Shown: positions 36,552 through 44,127 of the stretch, in pieces
How the letters are laid out: every line of letters starts with the position of its first letter
Numbering within the stretch: the stretch's first letter is position 1
Assembly: GCA_026390735.1 (NCBI GenBank)
Contig: JAPLFJ010000053.1
Span: 1 to 48,284, forward strand
Direction: 5' to 3'
Origin: Ignavibacteriota bacterium
GTDB lineage: Bacteria; Bacteroidota; Ignavibacteria; Tepidaquicellales; Tepidaquicellaceae
DNA: 48,284 nucleotides
Made by a program: the position numbers and the translations under genes
Notes under the pieces: generated by a model
Seen by the model: only the letters and a program-made list of their open reading frames with translations
Told to the model about the DNA's origin: nothing
Databases searched by the model: none

Positions 36552-37688
36552 GTGAAGAATATTATATACATAATATTATTATCATTAACCGTTTATTCCT
36601 GTTCGGATAAGAAAGCAATTACTCAGAAAGAATCTTTTACTGTTTCAAATGCTTTGAGTTCTGCAGATACAACAGGTTTTGAAAAGGCAGTAAAGGAAAG
36701 GAAGTTTATATTCCCCGATGATAATGGCGCGCATCCTTCGTTCAGAACCGAGTGGTGGTATTTTACCGGAAACCTTTCTACAAAGGAAGGAAAGAACTTT
36801 GGTTATCAGTTTACAATATTCAGAAATGCCATATCTCCATTCAAGCAGGACACTGCTTCTGCGTGGCGCTCTAATCAGGTATACATGGGACATTTTACAC
36901 TTACCGATATAGACAATGATAAGTTCTACTTCTTCGAAAGGTTCAGTCGCGACGGAAATAAACTTGCAGGTGTGGAAGCAAATCCTTTTAAACTTTGGCT
37001 TGAGGACTGGACTGTATGCGAAACAGGGAAGAGCAATTATCAATTTCCCGAAGTAAGATTGTCTGCAAAGGATAAAGATGTCAGTGTTGAATTTAACCTT
37101 GAGCTTCTGAAATCAATAGTCTTGCAGGGGGAAAACGGATTGAGTATAAAGAGTAATGACGCGGGTAATGCTTCGTATTACTATACTGCAACAAAGATTA
37201 AAACTTCGGGAAGAATAAACATAGAAGGGAAAGAGTATTCAGTCGATGGTTTTTCCTGGCTCGACAGGGAATGGAGCACAAGCGCATTGTCACAAAACCA
37301 GAAAGGCTGGGACTGGTTCTCGCTGCAGCTTGATAACAACACCGAACTTATGTACTACCAGTTAAGAAATAAAGACGGAAGTATTGATGCCTCGAGCAAA
37401 GGCTCTATCGTCCTGCCCGACGGATTAAAAGAAAACCTGAAACCAGAAGATGTATCCCTGAAACCAACAGGGGAATGGAAGAACAATACAGGGAAAGTCT
37501 ATCCTTCGGGATGGAAACTAAGCATTCCGTCACGAAATATTGAACTGGATATAACCCCTGCAGTCAGAAATCAGGAACTAAACGTATCTGTAAAATACTG
37601 GGAGGGCTCGGTCTTAATAAACGGAACATACGCAGGAAAGAATGTATCCGGCCGCGGCTACGTGGAGCTGACCGGTTATGCTGATTAA
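36552..37688 (+). CDS. AttH/CrtC-like lipocalin-domain lipoprotein
   Basis: The product is 378 residues. It starts at GTG two bases after the permease stop, with GAGGAA upstream. The N-terminus has a lipoprotein signal ending TVYSCSDK, with Cys17 as the lipidated residue. The body matches the AttH/CrtC-like fold: FRTEWWYFTGNLSTKEGKNF is the hallmark first strand, followed by GYQFTIFRNAI and SVDGFSWLDREWST. A second lipocalin-like half ends GRGYVELTGYA. Related proteins include the secreted AttH component of an ABC system and carotenoid 1,2-hydratase; the ABC neighbours favour the former. The ligand is not known. Confidence 0.88.
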   Translation: MKNIIYIILLSLTVYSCSDKKAITQKESFTVSNALSSADTTGFEKAVKERKFIFPDDNGAHPSFRTEWWYFTGNLSTKEGKNFGYQFTIFRNAISPFKQDTASAWRSNQVYMGHFTLTDIDNDKFYFFERFSRDGNKLAGVEANPFKLWLEDWTVCETGKSNYQFPEVRLSAKDKDVSVEFNLELLKSIVLQGENGLSIKSNDAGNASYYYTATKIKTSGRINIEGKEYSVDGFSWLDREWSTSALSQNQKGWDWFSLQLDNNTELMYYQLRNKDGSIDASSKGSIVLPDGLKENLKPEDVSLKPTGEWKNNTGKVYPSGWKLSIPSRNIELDITPAVRNQELNVSVKYWEGSVLINGTYAGKNVSGRGYVELTGYAD

Positions 37689-37721
37689 TAACTATATTCT
37701 TTTCTCTTTTTGATGTTTTAA

Positions 37722-37750
37722 GCTCTGTGTGCTCTGTGCGCTCTGTGGTG
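37722..37750. repeat. Three 9-bp CTCTGTGNN repeats
   Basis: CTCTGTGTG, CTCTGTGCG and CTCTGTGGT follow one another at 37723-37749. The same motif occurs at about 30733-30780 and, inverted, at 14508-14529, always in gaps that also hold the larger repeat or lie at operon ends. Confidence 0.7.
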
Positions 37751-37808
37751 AGATATTATATAAAACTGCTTTTCATTCAATTCCCTAATTTATATTAACA
37801 TAATTATT

Positions 37809-37816
37809 TATATTTG
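37809..37816 (+). promoter_or_regulatory. Candidate -7 box for alr
   Basis: TATATTTG matches TAnnTTTG exactly and lies 34 bases before the ATG, giving a leader of about 28 bases. AAGGA at 37842-37846 is the ribosome site. No TTTG is seen at -33. Confidence 0.45.
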
Positions 37817-37849
37817 TACTTTCATATATTGAATGATGATTAAGGATAA

Positions 37850-38992
37850 ATGAATCCAACTAGAGCAGAAATATCGTTAAACAAACTTGAGTTTAATTAC
37901 GGTCAGATTAAAAAACATTTGCACCGCAACAATCCGCATAAGAAAATTAAAATCTGCGGAGTGGTTAAGGCAAATGCTTACGGGCACGGAATAAGAGAAA
38001 TCAGCCAGAAGCTGATATCTCTTGGCGCTGATTTTCTTGGCGTTGCGAACTATGATGAGGCAATTAAATTACGTGCAACCATTCCCGAAGCAAACATACT
38101 CGTATTCGGAACACTTATACATTCTAAACTTAAACCCGCGGCATACGTTTCTAAATTATTGAAGTATAATTTAATAGCAACGGTTGCATCTCTCGATACT
38201 GCAAAGTTTCTTGACCAGTATTCTAAGAAGCTGAACAAGAAGTTTAAGGTACACATTAAAGTTGATACTGGTATGAAGCGTATTGGTTTTGATGTTAAGA
38301 ATGCTTTTAAAAATATAGAACAGATATTCACATATAAGAATCTTGAGATAGAAGGAATCTTCACTCACTTCGCAACAGCAGAAAGCGGAGATAAGTCATT
38401 TGCAAAAACACAGTTAAATAAGTTTAAAGAACTTCTGCATATGTTAAAGCAGTCGGGGATGGAGTTTCCTATCGTTCACGCCGCAAACAGCGGTGCGATA
38501 CTCGACCTGAAAGATTCATACTTTGATATGGTAAGACCCGGGCTTCTGCTCTACGGTTATTACCCCTCCGACGAAGCTAAGAATAAGATTGAACTTATGC
38601 CGATTATGAGTCTGAAGTCGAAAGTAACGTTCATTAAAAGAGTTGACGCGAGCACGAGCATATCTTACGGAAGAAAGTACTTCACTGCTGATAAAACTTT
38701 TATAGGCTCTATACCTGTCGGATACGGAGACGGTTACTGGCGTTCGTTATCGAACGTTGGAAAGGTTTGTATTAATGATAAGTTGTATCCGATATCTGGT
38801 GTAATAACGATGGACTGGCTGATGGTAAACCTTGGTGTGAAAAACACAGTAAAGATTGGTGATGATGTGTTGTTGATTGGCAAAGAGGGAGGTAATAATC
38901 TCGGTGCCGATAAAATCGCAAAAATAGTAAAATCTATTCCTTATGAAGTAATCTGTTCAATGGCGGACAGGGTACAAAGGGTATATGTATGA
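37850..38992 (+). CDS. alr: Alanine racemase
   Basis: The enzyme makes D-alanine for peptidoglycan using pyridoxal phosphate. The 380-residue protein has the PLP lysine Lys40 in GVVKANAYGHG. The TIM-barrel substrate strands include HIKVDTGMKRIGF and FTHFATAES. The C-terminal domain has the catalytic Tyr in STSISYGRKYF, with GSIPVGYGDGYWR and ITMDWLMVNLG. It has no signal peptide and is cytoplasmic. The gene overlaps the following PAP2 gene by 4 bases (ATGA), so the two are translationally coupled. Length is normal. Confidence 0.97.
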   Translation: MNPTRAEISLNKLEFNYGQIKKHLHRNNPHKKIKICGVVKANAYGHGIREISQKLISLGADFLGVANYDEAIKLRATIPEANILVFGTLIHSKLKPAAYVSKLLKYNLIATVASLDTAKFLDQYSKKLNKKFKVHIKVDTGMKRIGFDVKNAFKNIEQIFTYKNLEIEGIFTHFATAESGDKSFAKTQLNKFKELLHMLKQSGMEFPIVHAANSGAILDLKDSYFDMVRPGLLLYGYYPSDEAKNKIELMPIMSLKSKVTFIKRVDASTSISYGRKYFTADKTFIGSIPVGYGDGYWRSLSNVGKVCINDKLYPISGVITMDWLMVNLGVKNTVKIGDDVLLIGKEGGNNLGADKIAKIVKSIPYEVICSMADRVQRVYV

Positions 38993-39819
38993 TATATAAA
39001 TCAATAATTTTGCTTTATGTTTTAATACTGTCTTCTGTGTGTAATGTATCATTAGCACAGAAATCAGATTCATTTGACTCAACAAATTGCTCCTGCGTGA
39101 ATTTGTGGGATGTGGTAGGGGGCGACTTTGAAGTATCGTTCAATCACGGAGTAAAAACATTTGTCTCGCCATTCCATTACAGCACAAAAGATGCAATAAT
39201 TGCAGGAGCGGTAATAACGACCACTGCATTGCTTTTCACGGTTGACGAATCTTCAAGAACATATTTTCATAAGCAGCACAGCAGTTTCAACGATAAACTA
39301 AAAGACCTCGGGAATTTTTATGGTACAATATATCCTACTCTGATAGCGGGAGGCGGGCTTTATGCTATAGGGCTTTTTGAGGGTAACGATAACGTGAGAG
39401 TAACTGGCAGAATGGTCTTTGAATCAGTAGCAATAGCGGGACTTCTTACTACGATTACCAAATCTGTTTTAGGTAGGCACAGACCTTATACGAATGACGG
39501 CTCAACTAAGTTTGAAGGACCGACGTTTGAGTCGGATTATCTTTCGCTTCCTTCGGGACACGCGACAGTTGCTTTTGCACTTTCAACAACGCTTGCAAAC
39601 AGAATACATAACACATATGTATCCATCGGGCTTTATTCTCTTGCTGGAATAACCGCACTCGCAAGAGTATACGATGATAAACACTGGGTATCGGATGTTT
39701 TCCTTGGTTCGGCAATCGGCTATTTTGTTGGCGATTTCATTTCGGGGAAAAAGAACAAGGAAACTTCTTGTCGTATATATCCTACACTCAATGGTTTGAA
39801 ACTGGTTTATAATCTGTAA
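38989..39819 (+). CDS. PAP2-family phosphatase, exported
   Basis: The product is 276 residues with a signal peptide ending VSLAQ. The three-part phosphatase site is present: KSVLGRHRPYTND (motif 1), LPSGHATVAFA (motif 2) and RVYDDKHWVSDVFLGS (motif 3, with catalytic His). Two or three hydrophobic helices cover about 62-80, 100-125 and 145-165. PAP2 enzymes act on lipid phosphates, including undecaprenyl diphosphate in cell-wall synthesis. The overlap with alr makes a cell-wall role plausible, but the substrate cannot be read from the sequence. Confidence 0.9.
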   Translation: MIYKSIILLYVLILSSVCNVSLAQKSDSFDSTNCSCVNLWDVVGGDFEVSFNHGVKTFVSPFHYSTKDAIIAGAVITTTALLFTVDESSRTYFHKQHSSFNDKLKDLGNFYGTIYPTLIAGGGLYAIGLFEGNDNVRVTGRMVFESVAIAGLLTTITKSVLGRHRPYTNDGSTKFEGPTFESDYLSLPSGHATVAFALSTTLANRIHNTYVSIGLYSLAGITALARVYDDKHWVSDVFLGSAIGYFVGDFISGKKNKETSCRIYPTLNGLKLVYNL

Positions 39820-40140
39820 ACTTTTCTTTGCGATCTTAAATATGCAATACCTACGGCATTGTTGTAGTGTATATACCTAATCTACAGATATGCAATACCT
39901 ACGGAATTTTCCTGATTATAAAGTTATTGTTGTAACAGCCACAAAATATTCAACCGTAATTAAATCTCGTAGAGATTTTACATCTGTAGAAAACAGCATT
40001 CACCAAAAATACAATCTCGTAGAGATTGCGTATCGAAGTATTAAGTTGTAACAAGTGCCTGGAGATATTCTTTCTCCTTCTTCATTTTTTGTATGCTAAT
40101 ATTCAATTAAATTGATACTTATTATTTATAATAAAAAGTA
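39820..40140. other. Intergenic region with inverted-repeat element
   Basis: No gene is seen. It holds two copies of ATATGCAATACCTACGG (39840-39856, 39888-39904), two copies of the palindrome AATCTCGTAGAGATT (39963-39977, 40013-40027), and a MITE-like element described separately. The last 60 bases are AT-rich before the yejB start. Confidence 0.7.
39881..39990. repeat. MITE-like element with 9-bp terminal inverted repeats
   Basis: TCTACAGAT (39881-39889) is matched by ATCTGTAGA (39982-39990). The inner arms continue the pairing imperfectly: CTACGGAATT on the left and AATCTCGTAG on the right. The element is about 110 bp, carries no gene, and is followed and preceded by extra copies of its inner motifs. 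It is probably a non-autonomous or palindromic repeat. No target-site duplication could be confirmed. Confidence 0.55.
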
Positions 40141-41166
40141 ATGAGGACTTACATTATAAAACGTATTTTACTTATGATACCAACTTTGATTGGTCTCACT
40201 ATCATTACTTTTTTTCTTCTTCAGTTTGTACCCGGAGGACCAGCCGAAGTTGCACTGATGAAACTTCAGTCAGGACAAATGCAGGGCTCGGAATCATCAA
40301 CCACCTTTTCAAACTCCAAACTTACCGAATCTGCACTTCAGAAAATGAAAGAGTTCTACGGATTCGATAAGCCTGTTCATATAAGATATCTAATCTGGAT
40401 AAAAGGAATTGCCACGGGAAATTTTGGTACATCAACGCAGTTTGCAGAACCCGTTCTTTCGGTCGTTGCAAGCCGTTTGCCTGTTTCAATATACTTTGGT
40501 GTGATAGGATTAATCATAACATACATTGTCTGTATTCCGCTCGGTATTATAAAGGCAATGCGCAGCGGTTCCAGATTCGATTTGTTCACCTCGTTCTTTA
40601 TATTTCTGTGCTATTCAATTCCCGGCTGGGCACTTGGCGCCTTGCTGCTTGTACTGCTCGGCGGAGGTTCGCACTGGAGCATCTTTCCGCTGGGAGGATT
40701 TACGTCCACAAACTTTGAATCTCTTTCATTCTTAGAAAAAGTACTCGACCTTGCAAAACATACATTCCTTCCTGTTCTCGCTTATGTGATATCAGGTTTT
40801 GCTACTCTGACTATTTTAACAAAGAATTCGGTGATTGATGTTTTAAGCAAGGATTACGTCAGGACTGCTTATGCTAAAGGACTTAAAAATAAAAGAATAG
40901 TTGCCAGGCATATTCTTCGTAATGCACTTATCCCGCTTGCTACGGGGTTCGGACATTTTTTGAGTGTATTATTAACAGGCAGTATATTAATAGAAAAAAT
41001 ATTTAACATTCAGGGAATCGGCCTGCTTGCTTTTAACTCTGTACTGAACCGTGACTTTCCTGTCAGTATGGGGCTTCTTGTTCTTTCAAGCTTTTTGCTG
41101 CTGCTTGGAAACCTGATAACCGATGTTCTGTATGCATTTGCCGACCCGAGGATAAGATTCGAATGA
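40141..41166 (+). CDS. yejB: YejB-like ABC peptide transporter permease
   Basis: This inner-membrane permease is 341 residues with six membrane helices. The start resembles YejB: RIL...IPTLIGLTIITFF followed by QFVPGGPAEVAL. The conserved EAA-type cytoplasmic loop is in YVRTAYAKGLKNKRI. The C-terminus (YAFADPRIRFE) is typical of OppB/DppB-type permeases. The next ORF overlaps by 4 bases. YejB with YejE and YejF imports oligopeptides and, in some bacteria, muropeptides or microcin C. No substrate-binding protein gene is in the window. Confidence 0.9.
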   Translation: MRTYIIKRILLMIPTLIGLTIITFFLLQFVPGGPAEVALMKLQSGQMQGSESSTTFSNSKLTESALQKMKEFYGFDKPVHIRYLIWIKGIATGNFGTSTQFAEPVLSVVASRLPVSIYFGVIGLIITYIVCIPLGIIKAMRSGSRFDLFTSFFIFLCYSIPGWALGALLLVLLGGGSHWSIFPLGGFTSTNFESLSFLEKVLDLAKHTFLPVLAYVISGFATLTILTKNSVIDVLSKDYVRTAYAKGLKNKRIVARHILRNALIPLATGFGHFLSVLLTGSILIEKIFNIQGIGLLAFNSVLNRDFPVSMGLLVLSSFLLLLGNLITDVLYAFADPRIRFE

Positions 41167-42221
41167 TGAAGCAACAATCAAATATTAATTCTTTATTCCA
41201 TAAACGATGGCTTAAGTTCAGGCTTCATAAACGCGGATACTATTCATTGTACATTACAGTTATTCTTTATGCTCTTTCGTTTTTTCTTCCGTTATTAGTG
41301 AATAAGGACCCGCTTTTAGTAAGGTATGACGGCAACTACTATTTTCCTGTGTTTAAATATTATTCTGCTACTACTTTTAATGTGGGGTCTAACGGCGAAG
41401 CAAATTACAGAAAACTTAAACAGTCATTTAAAGTAAAGAATAACGATGATTTTGTTTTGATGCCTTTCTACCCATACGGTCCGACTGAAAACCTGCTTGA
41501 CGAATTGAATATAATACCGCCGACAAAACCCTCAGCAGTTAACTGGTTCGGAACTGATGACAGGGGGCGTGATGTGTTTGCACGTGTGCTTTATGGTTTT
41601 AATGTATCTGTGTCATTCGGATTACTGGTCACGTTCTTTTCGTTCCTGCTCGGTACTATAGCAGGTGCACTGTCAGGATTCTATGGCGGAAAGACGGATA
41701 TGTTCTTCCAGCGTGCCGTGGAAGTGTGGGCGGCACTGCCGTTTCTTTATCTTATAATCATTCTAAGCTCTATTATAACTCCGGGATTTTCACTGCTGAC
41801 TTTTATTCTTGTTCTGCTTAACTGGGTAGGAATTACTCTGTACGTCAGGGGCGAGGTCCTGAGAGAAAAATCAAAAGAATATGTCTTTGCCTCTTATGTT
41901 TCTGGTTCATCGAAGTTCAGGATAATCACAAAACATATTCTCCCAAATTCAATAAGTCCGATTGTTACATTTGCGCCGTTTGCAGTCGTCGGAAACATTG
42001 CACTGCTTGTTTCTCTCGACTTTCTCGGCTTTGGTCTTCAGCCTCCAACTGCGAGCTGGGGGCAGCTTATTCAGCAGGGGATGTCGTATCCGACACTCGA
42101 CAGATGGTGGCTGATAATTATTCCGCTGGTATTTCAGTTCGCAACTTTAATATTGATAGTTTTTATCGGCGAAGGATTCCGCGATGCATTTGATTCCAAA
42201 CAATATTCAAGACTGAAATGA
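41163..42221 (+). CDS. yejE: YejE-like ABC peptide transporter permease
   Basis: The product is 352 residues. A membrane helix at about 28-48 is followed by a periplasmic insert (about 50-125) peculiar to YejE proteins: KDPLLVRYDGNYYFPVFKYY, then SAVNWFGTDDRGRDVFARV. The permease domain follows, with five helices and LREKSKEYVFASYVSG as the cytoplasmic ATPase-contact loop. The insert distinguishes it from DppC/OppC. It overlaps both neighbours by 4 bases, and its start may be either of two adjacent ATG codons (MMKQQ). The assignment to YejE is confident from the insert. Confidence 0.9.
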   Translation: MMKQQSNINSLFHKRWLKFRLHKRGYYSLYITVILYALSFFLPLLVNKDPLLVRYDGNYYFPVFKYYSATTFNVGSNGEANYRKLKQSFKVKNNDDFVLMPFYPYGPTENLLDELNIIPPTKPSAVNWFGTDDRGRDVFARVLYGFNVSVSFGLLVTFFSFLLGTIAGALSGFYGGKTDMFFQRAVEVWAALPFLYLIIILSSIITPGFSLLTFILVLLNWVGITLYVRGEVLREKSKEYVFASYVSGSSKFRIITKHILPNSISPIVTFAPFAVVGNIALLVSLDFLGFGLQPPTASWGQLIQQGMSYPTLDRWWLIIIPLVFQFATLILIVFIGEGFRDAFDSKQYSRLK

Positions 42222-43219
42222 AAAAGATACTTCAGATATTAAACCTAAAGACTTATTTCTTTACTGCTGATGAAAAGAGCAACAAAGAAATAGTTCTTAA
42301 GGCAGTTGACGATGTGTCGCTGGATGTTTACGAAGATGAAATTCTTGGAATAGTGGGTGAATCGGGTTCGGGTAAAACTGTTACTGCTCAATCCATTATG
42401 CAGCTTATTCCCGAGCCGTCGGGAAAAATTGTGAGCGGAGAAATATTTTATAAAGGCGAAGATATTCTGAAGAGACACGGAGAAGAGTTAAGGAAAATCA
42501 GAGGAAAAGAAATCGCTTACATATTTCAGGAAACATATTCTTCTCTGAATCCTGTTCTGACCATAGAAGAACAGATTTGCGAAGTTATCACAACACACCT
42601 TGATAAATCTTACGAAGAAGCGGCAGAAATATCAGCAGGGCTTCTTGAGAGCATGGGAATTAAAGATGCGGCTGACAGAATTAAGGATTATCCGCATCAG
42701 TTCAGCGGCGGAATGCGTCAGCGTATTGCTCTTGCAATGGCTCTTGCTGCAAAGCCTGCGCTGCTGATTGCCGACGAACCGACAACAATGCTGGACGTTA
42801 CGATTCAAAAGCAGATACTTGATTTATTTTTGTCAATTAAAAAGAATAAAACATTGACGTCGGTAATATTCATAACTCACAACCTTGGACTTGTTTCAAA
42901 GTATTGTGACAGGGTTGCGGTGATGTATGCAGGAAAGATACAGGAAATATCAGCCGTTGAAGAATTAATAAAGTCTCCTTTACATCCTTACACGAAGGGA
43001 CTGCTTTATGCATCTGCTTTTGTAAAAGACAAAGACAATAAAGTTTATACAATACCCGGCAATACACCGAGTTTAAAAGAACTTCCTCAGGGATGTAAGT
43101 TCTGTAACAGATGCACAGAAACAACCGATAACTGCTTCATAGATGAACCGCCACTGATTGAGATAAAGCCGAACCATTTCGTAAGATGCCATTTGTACAG
43201 AGAGGACGATATTAAATGA
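42218..43219 (+). CDS. ABC peptide transporter ATPase, first half of a split YejF (OppD-like)
   Basis: The product is 333 residues with complete motifs: GESGSGKTVTAQS (Walker A), FSGGMRQRIALAMALA (signature), LLIADEPTTMLD (Walker B), ITHNLG (switch). The C-terminal oligopeptide-binding extension contains LPQGCKFCNRC, whose Cys residues resemble the iron-sulfur site reported in some Opp/Dpp ATPases. In E. coli both ATPases are fused in YejF; here they are two genes overlapping by 4 bases. It works with the 43216 product at the YejBE permease. Confidence 0.92.
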   Translation: MKKILQILNLKTYFFTADEKSNKEIVLKAVDDVSLDVYEDEILGIVGESGSGKTVTAQSIMQLIPEPSGKIVSGEIFYKGEDILKRHGEELRKIRGKEIAYIFQETYSSLNPVLTIEEQICEVITTHLDKSYEEAAEISAGLLESMGIKDAADRIKDYPHQFSGGMRQRIALAMALAAKPALLIADEPTTMLDVTIQKQILDLFLSIKKNKTLTSVIFITHNLGLVSKYCDRVAVMYAGKIQEISAVEELIKSPLHPYTKGLLYASAFVKDKDNKVYTIPGNTPSLKELPQGCKFCNRCTETTDNCFIDEPPLIEIKPNHFVRCHLYREDDIK

Positions 43220-44031
43220 ATAAAATGTTTGAAATAAAGGATTTGTCGGTAAAGTATTCTTCGAAGAAGAAAGTATTCGGTATTAAAGGCAAATATGTAA
43301 ATGCTGTTGAAGGTGTTAGTTTTGATTTTATAAAAGGAGAAGTGCTCGGTATTGTTGGTGAATCGGGAAGCGGAAAGTCAACTGTTTCGAGGACTCTGCT
43401 GAGTATTATAAAGCAGATAGACAAATCTTCAATAGTCTGCGGAAGCGTTCTTTATAATGGCGGCGGTAAGTCAATCGATTTGCTGAAAGCGAAGGGCAAA
43501 GAACTAAAGCAAATAAGGAAAAAGATTCAGGGTGTGTTTCAGGACCCAGACTCCTCGATGAATCAGAGACTCACTGCAGGGAAGATAATAGAAGAGCCAT
43601 TGCTGAATCTTACGAACTTAAACAAAAATGAACGCGAAGAAAAGATTAAAGACGTTCTGAAGAAGTGCGGACTAAGCGAAGACGACATAAACAAATATCC
43701 GAATGAATTCTCCGCAGGTCAGAAGCAGCGCATTTGTATTGCACGTGCAATAGTTGTTGAGCCCGAAATACTGATTGCCGACGAACCGCTTTCCTCTCTC
43801 GATATTTCCATTCAGGCACAGATACTGAATCTGTTCGTTGACTTGAAAGAAAAATACAACCTCAGCATAATATTTATCACACACGACCTGAACATCGTAA
43901 AAGTTTTCTGCGACCGCATTATAGTTATGCAGAACGGTAAGATTGTTGAACAGGGAATCACGTCAGAAGTTCTTGCAAACCCGAAAGACGAATACACAAA
44001 AACACTATTCACATCGAATGTAACGCTGTAA
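43216..44031 (+). CDS. ABC peptide transporter ATPase, second half of a split YejF (OppF-like)
   Basis: The product is 271 residues with GESGSGKSTVSRT (Walker A), FSAGQKQRICIARAI (signature), ILIADEPLSSLD (Walker B) and ITHDLN (switch). The signature reads SAGQ rather than the usual SGGQ; the Gly to Ala change is at a position that contacts ATP. OppF-type C-terminal extension is short, consistent with the second ATPase of the pair. It overlaps the previous gene by 4 bases and is the last gene of the four-gene operon. Confidence 0.9.
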   Translation: MNKMFEIKDLSVKYSSKKKVFGIKGKYVNAVEGVSFDFIKGEVLGIVGESGSGKSTVSRTLLSIIKQIDKSSIVCGSVLYNGGGKSIDLLKAKGKELKQIRKKIQGVFQDPDSSMNQRLTAGKIIEEPLLNLTNLNKNEREEKIKDVLKKCGLSEDDINKYPNEFSAGQKQRICIARAIVVEPEILIADEPLSSLDISIQAQILNLFVDLKEKYNLSIIFITHDLNIVKVFCDRIIVMQNGKIVEQGITSEVLANPKDEYTKTLFTSNVTL

Positions 44032-44127
44032 TACTTAAAGGATTGTACACATAATTTATTTTCATATATAATTTAGTTGTGAAAAGTTATTTTAAACAAA
44101 CATATTTTAATAATTAATTAAAATCGT

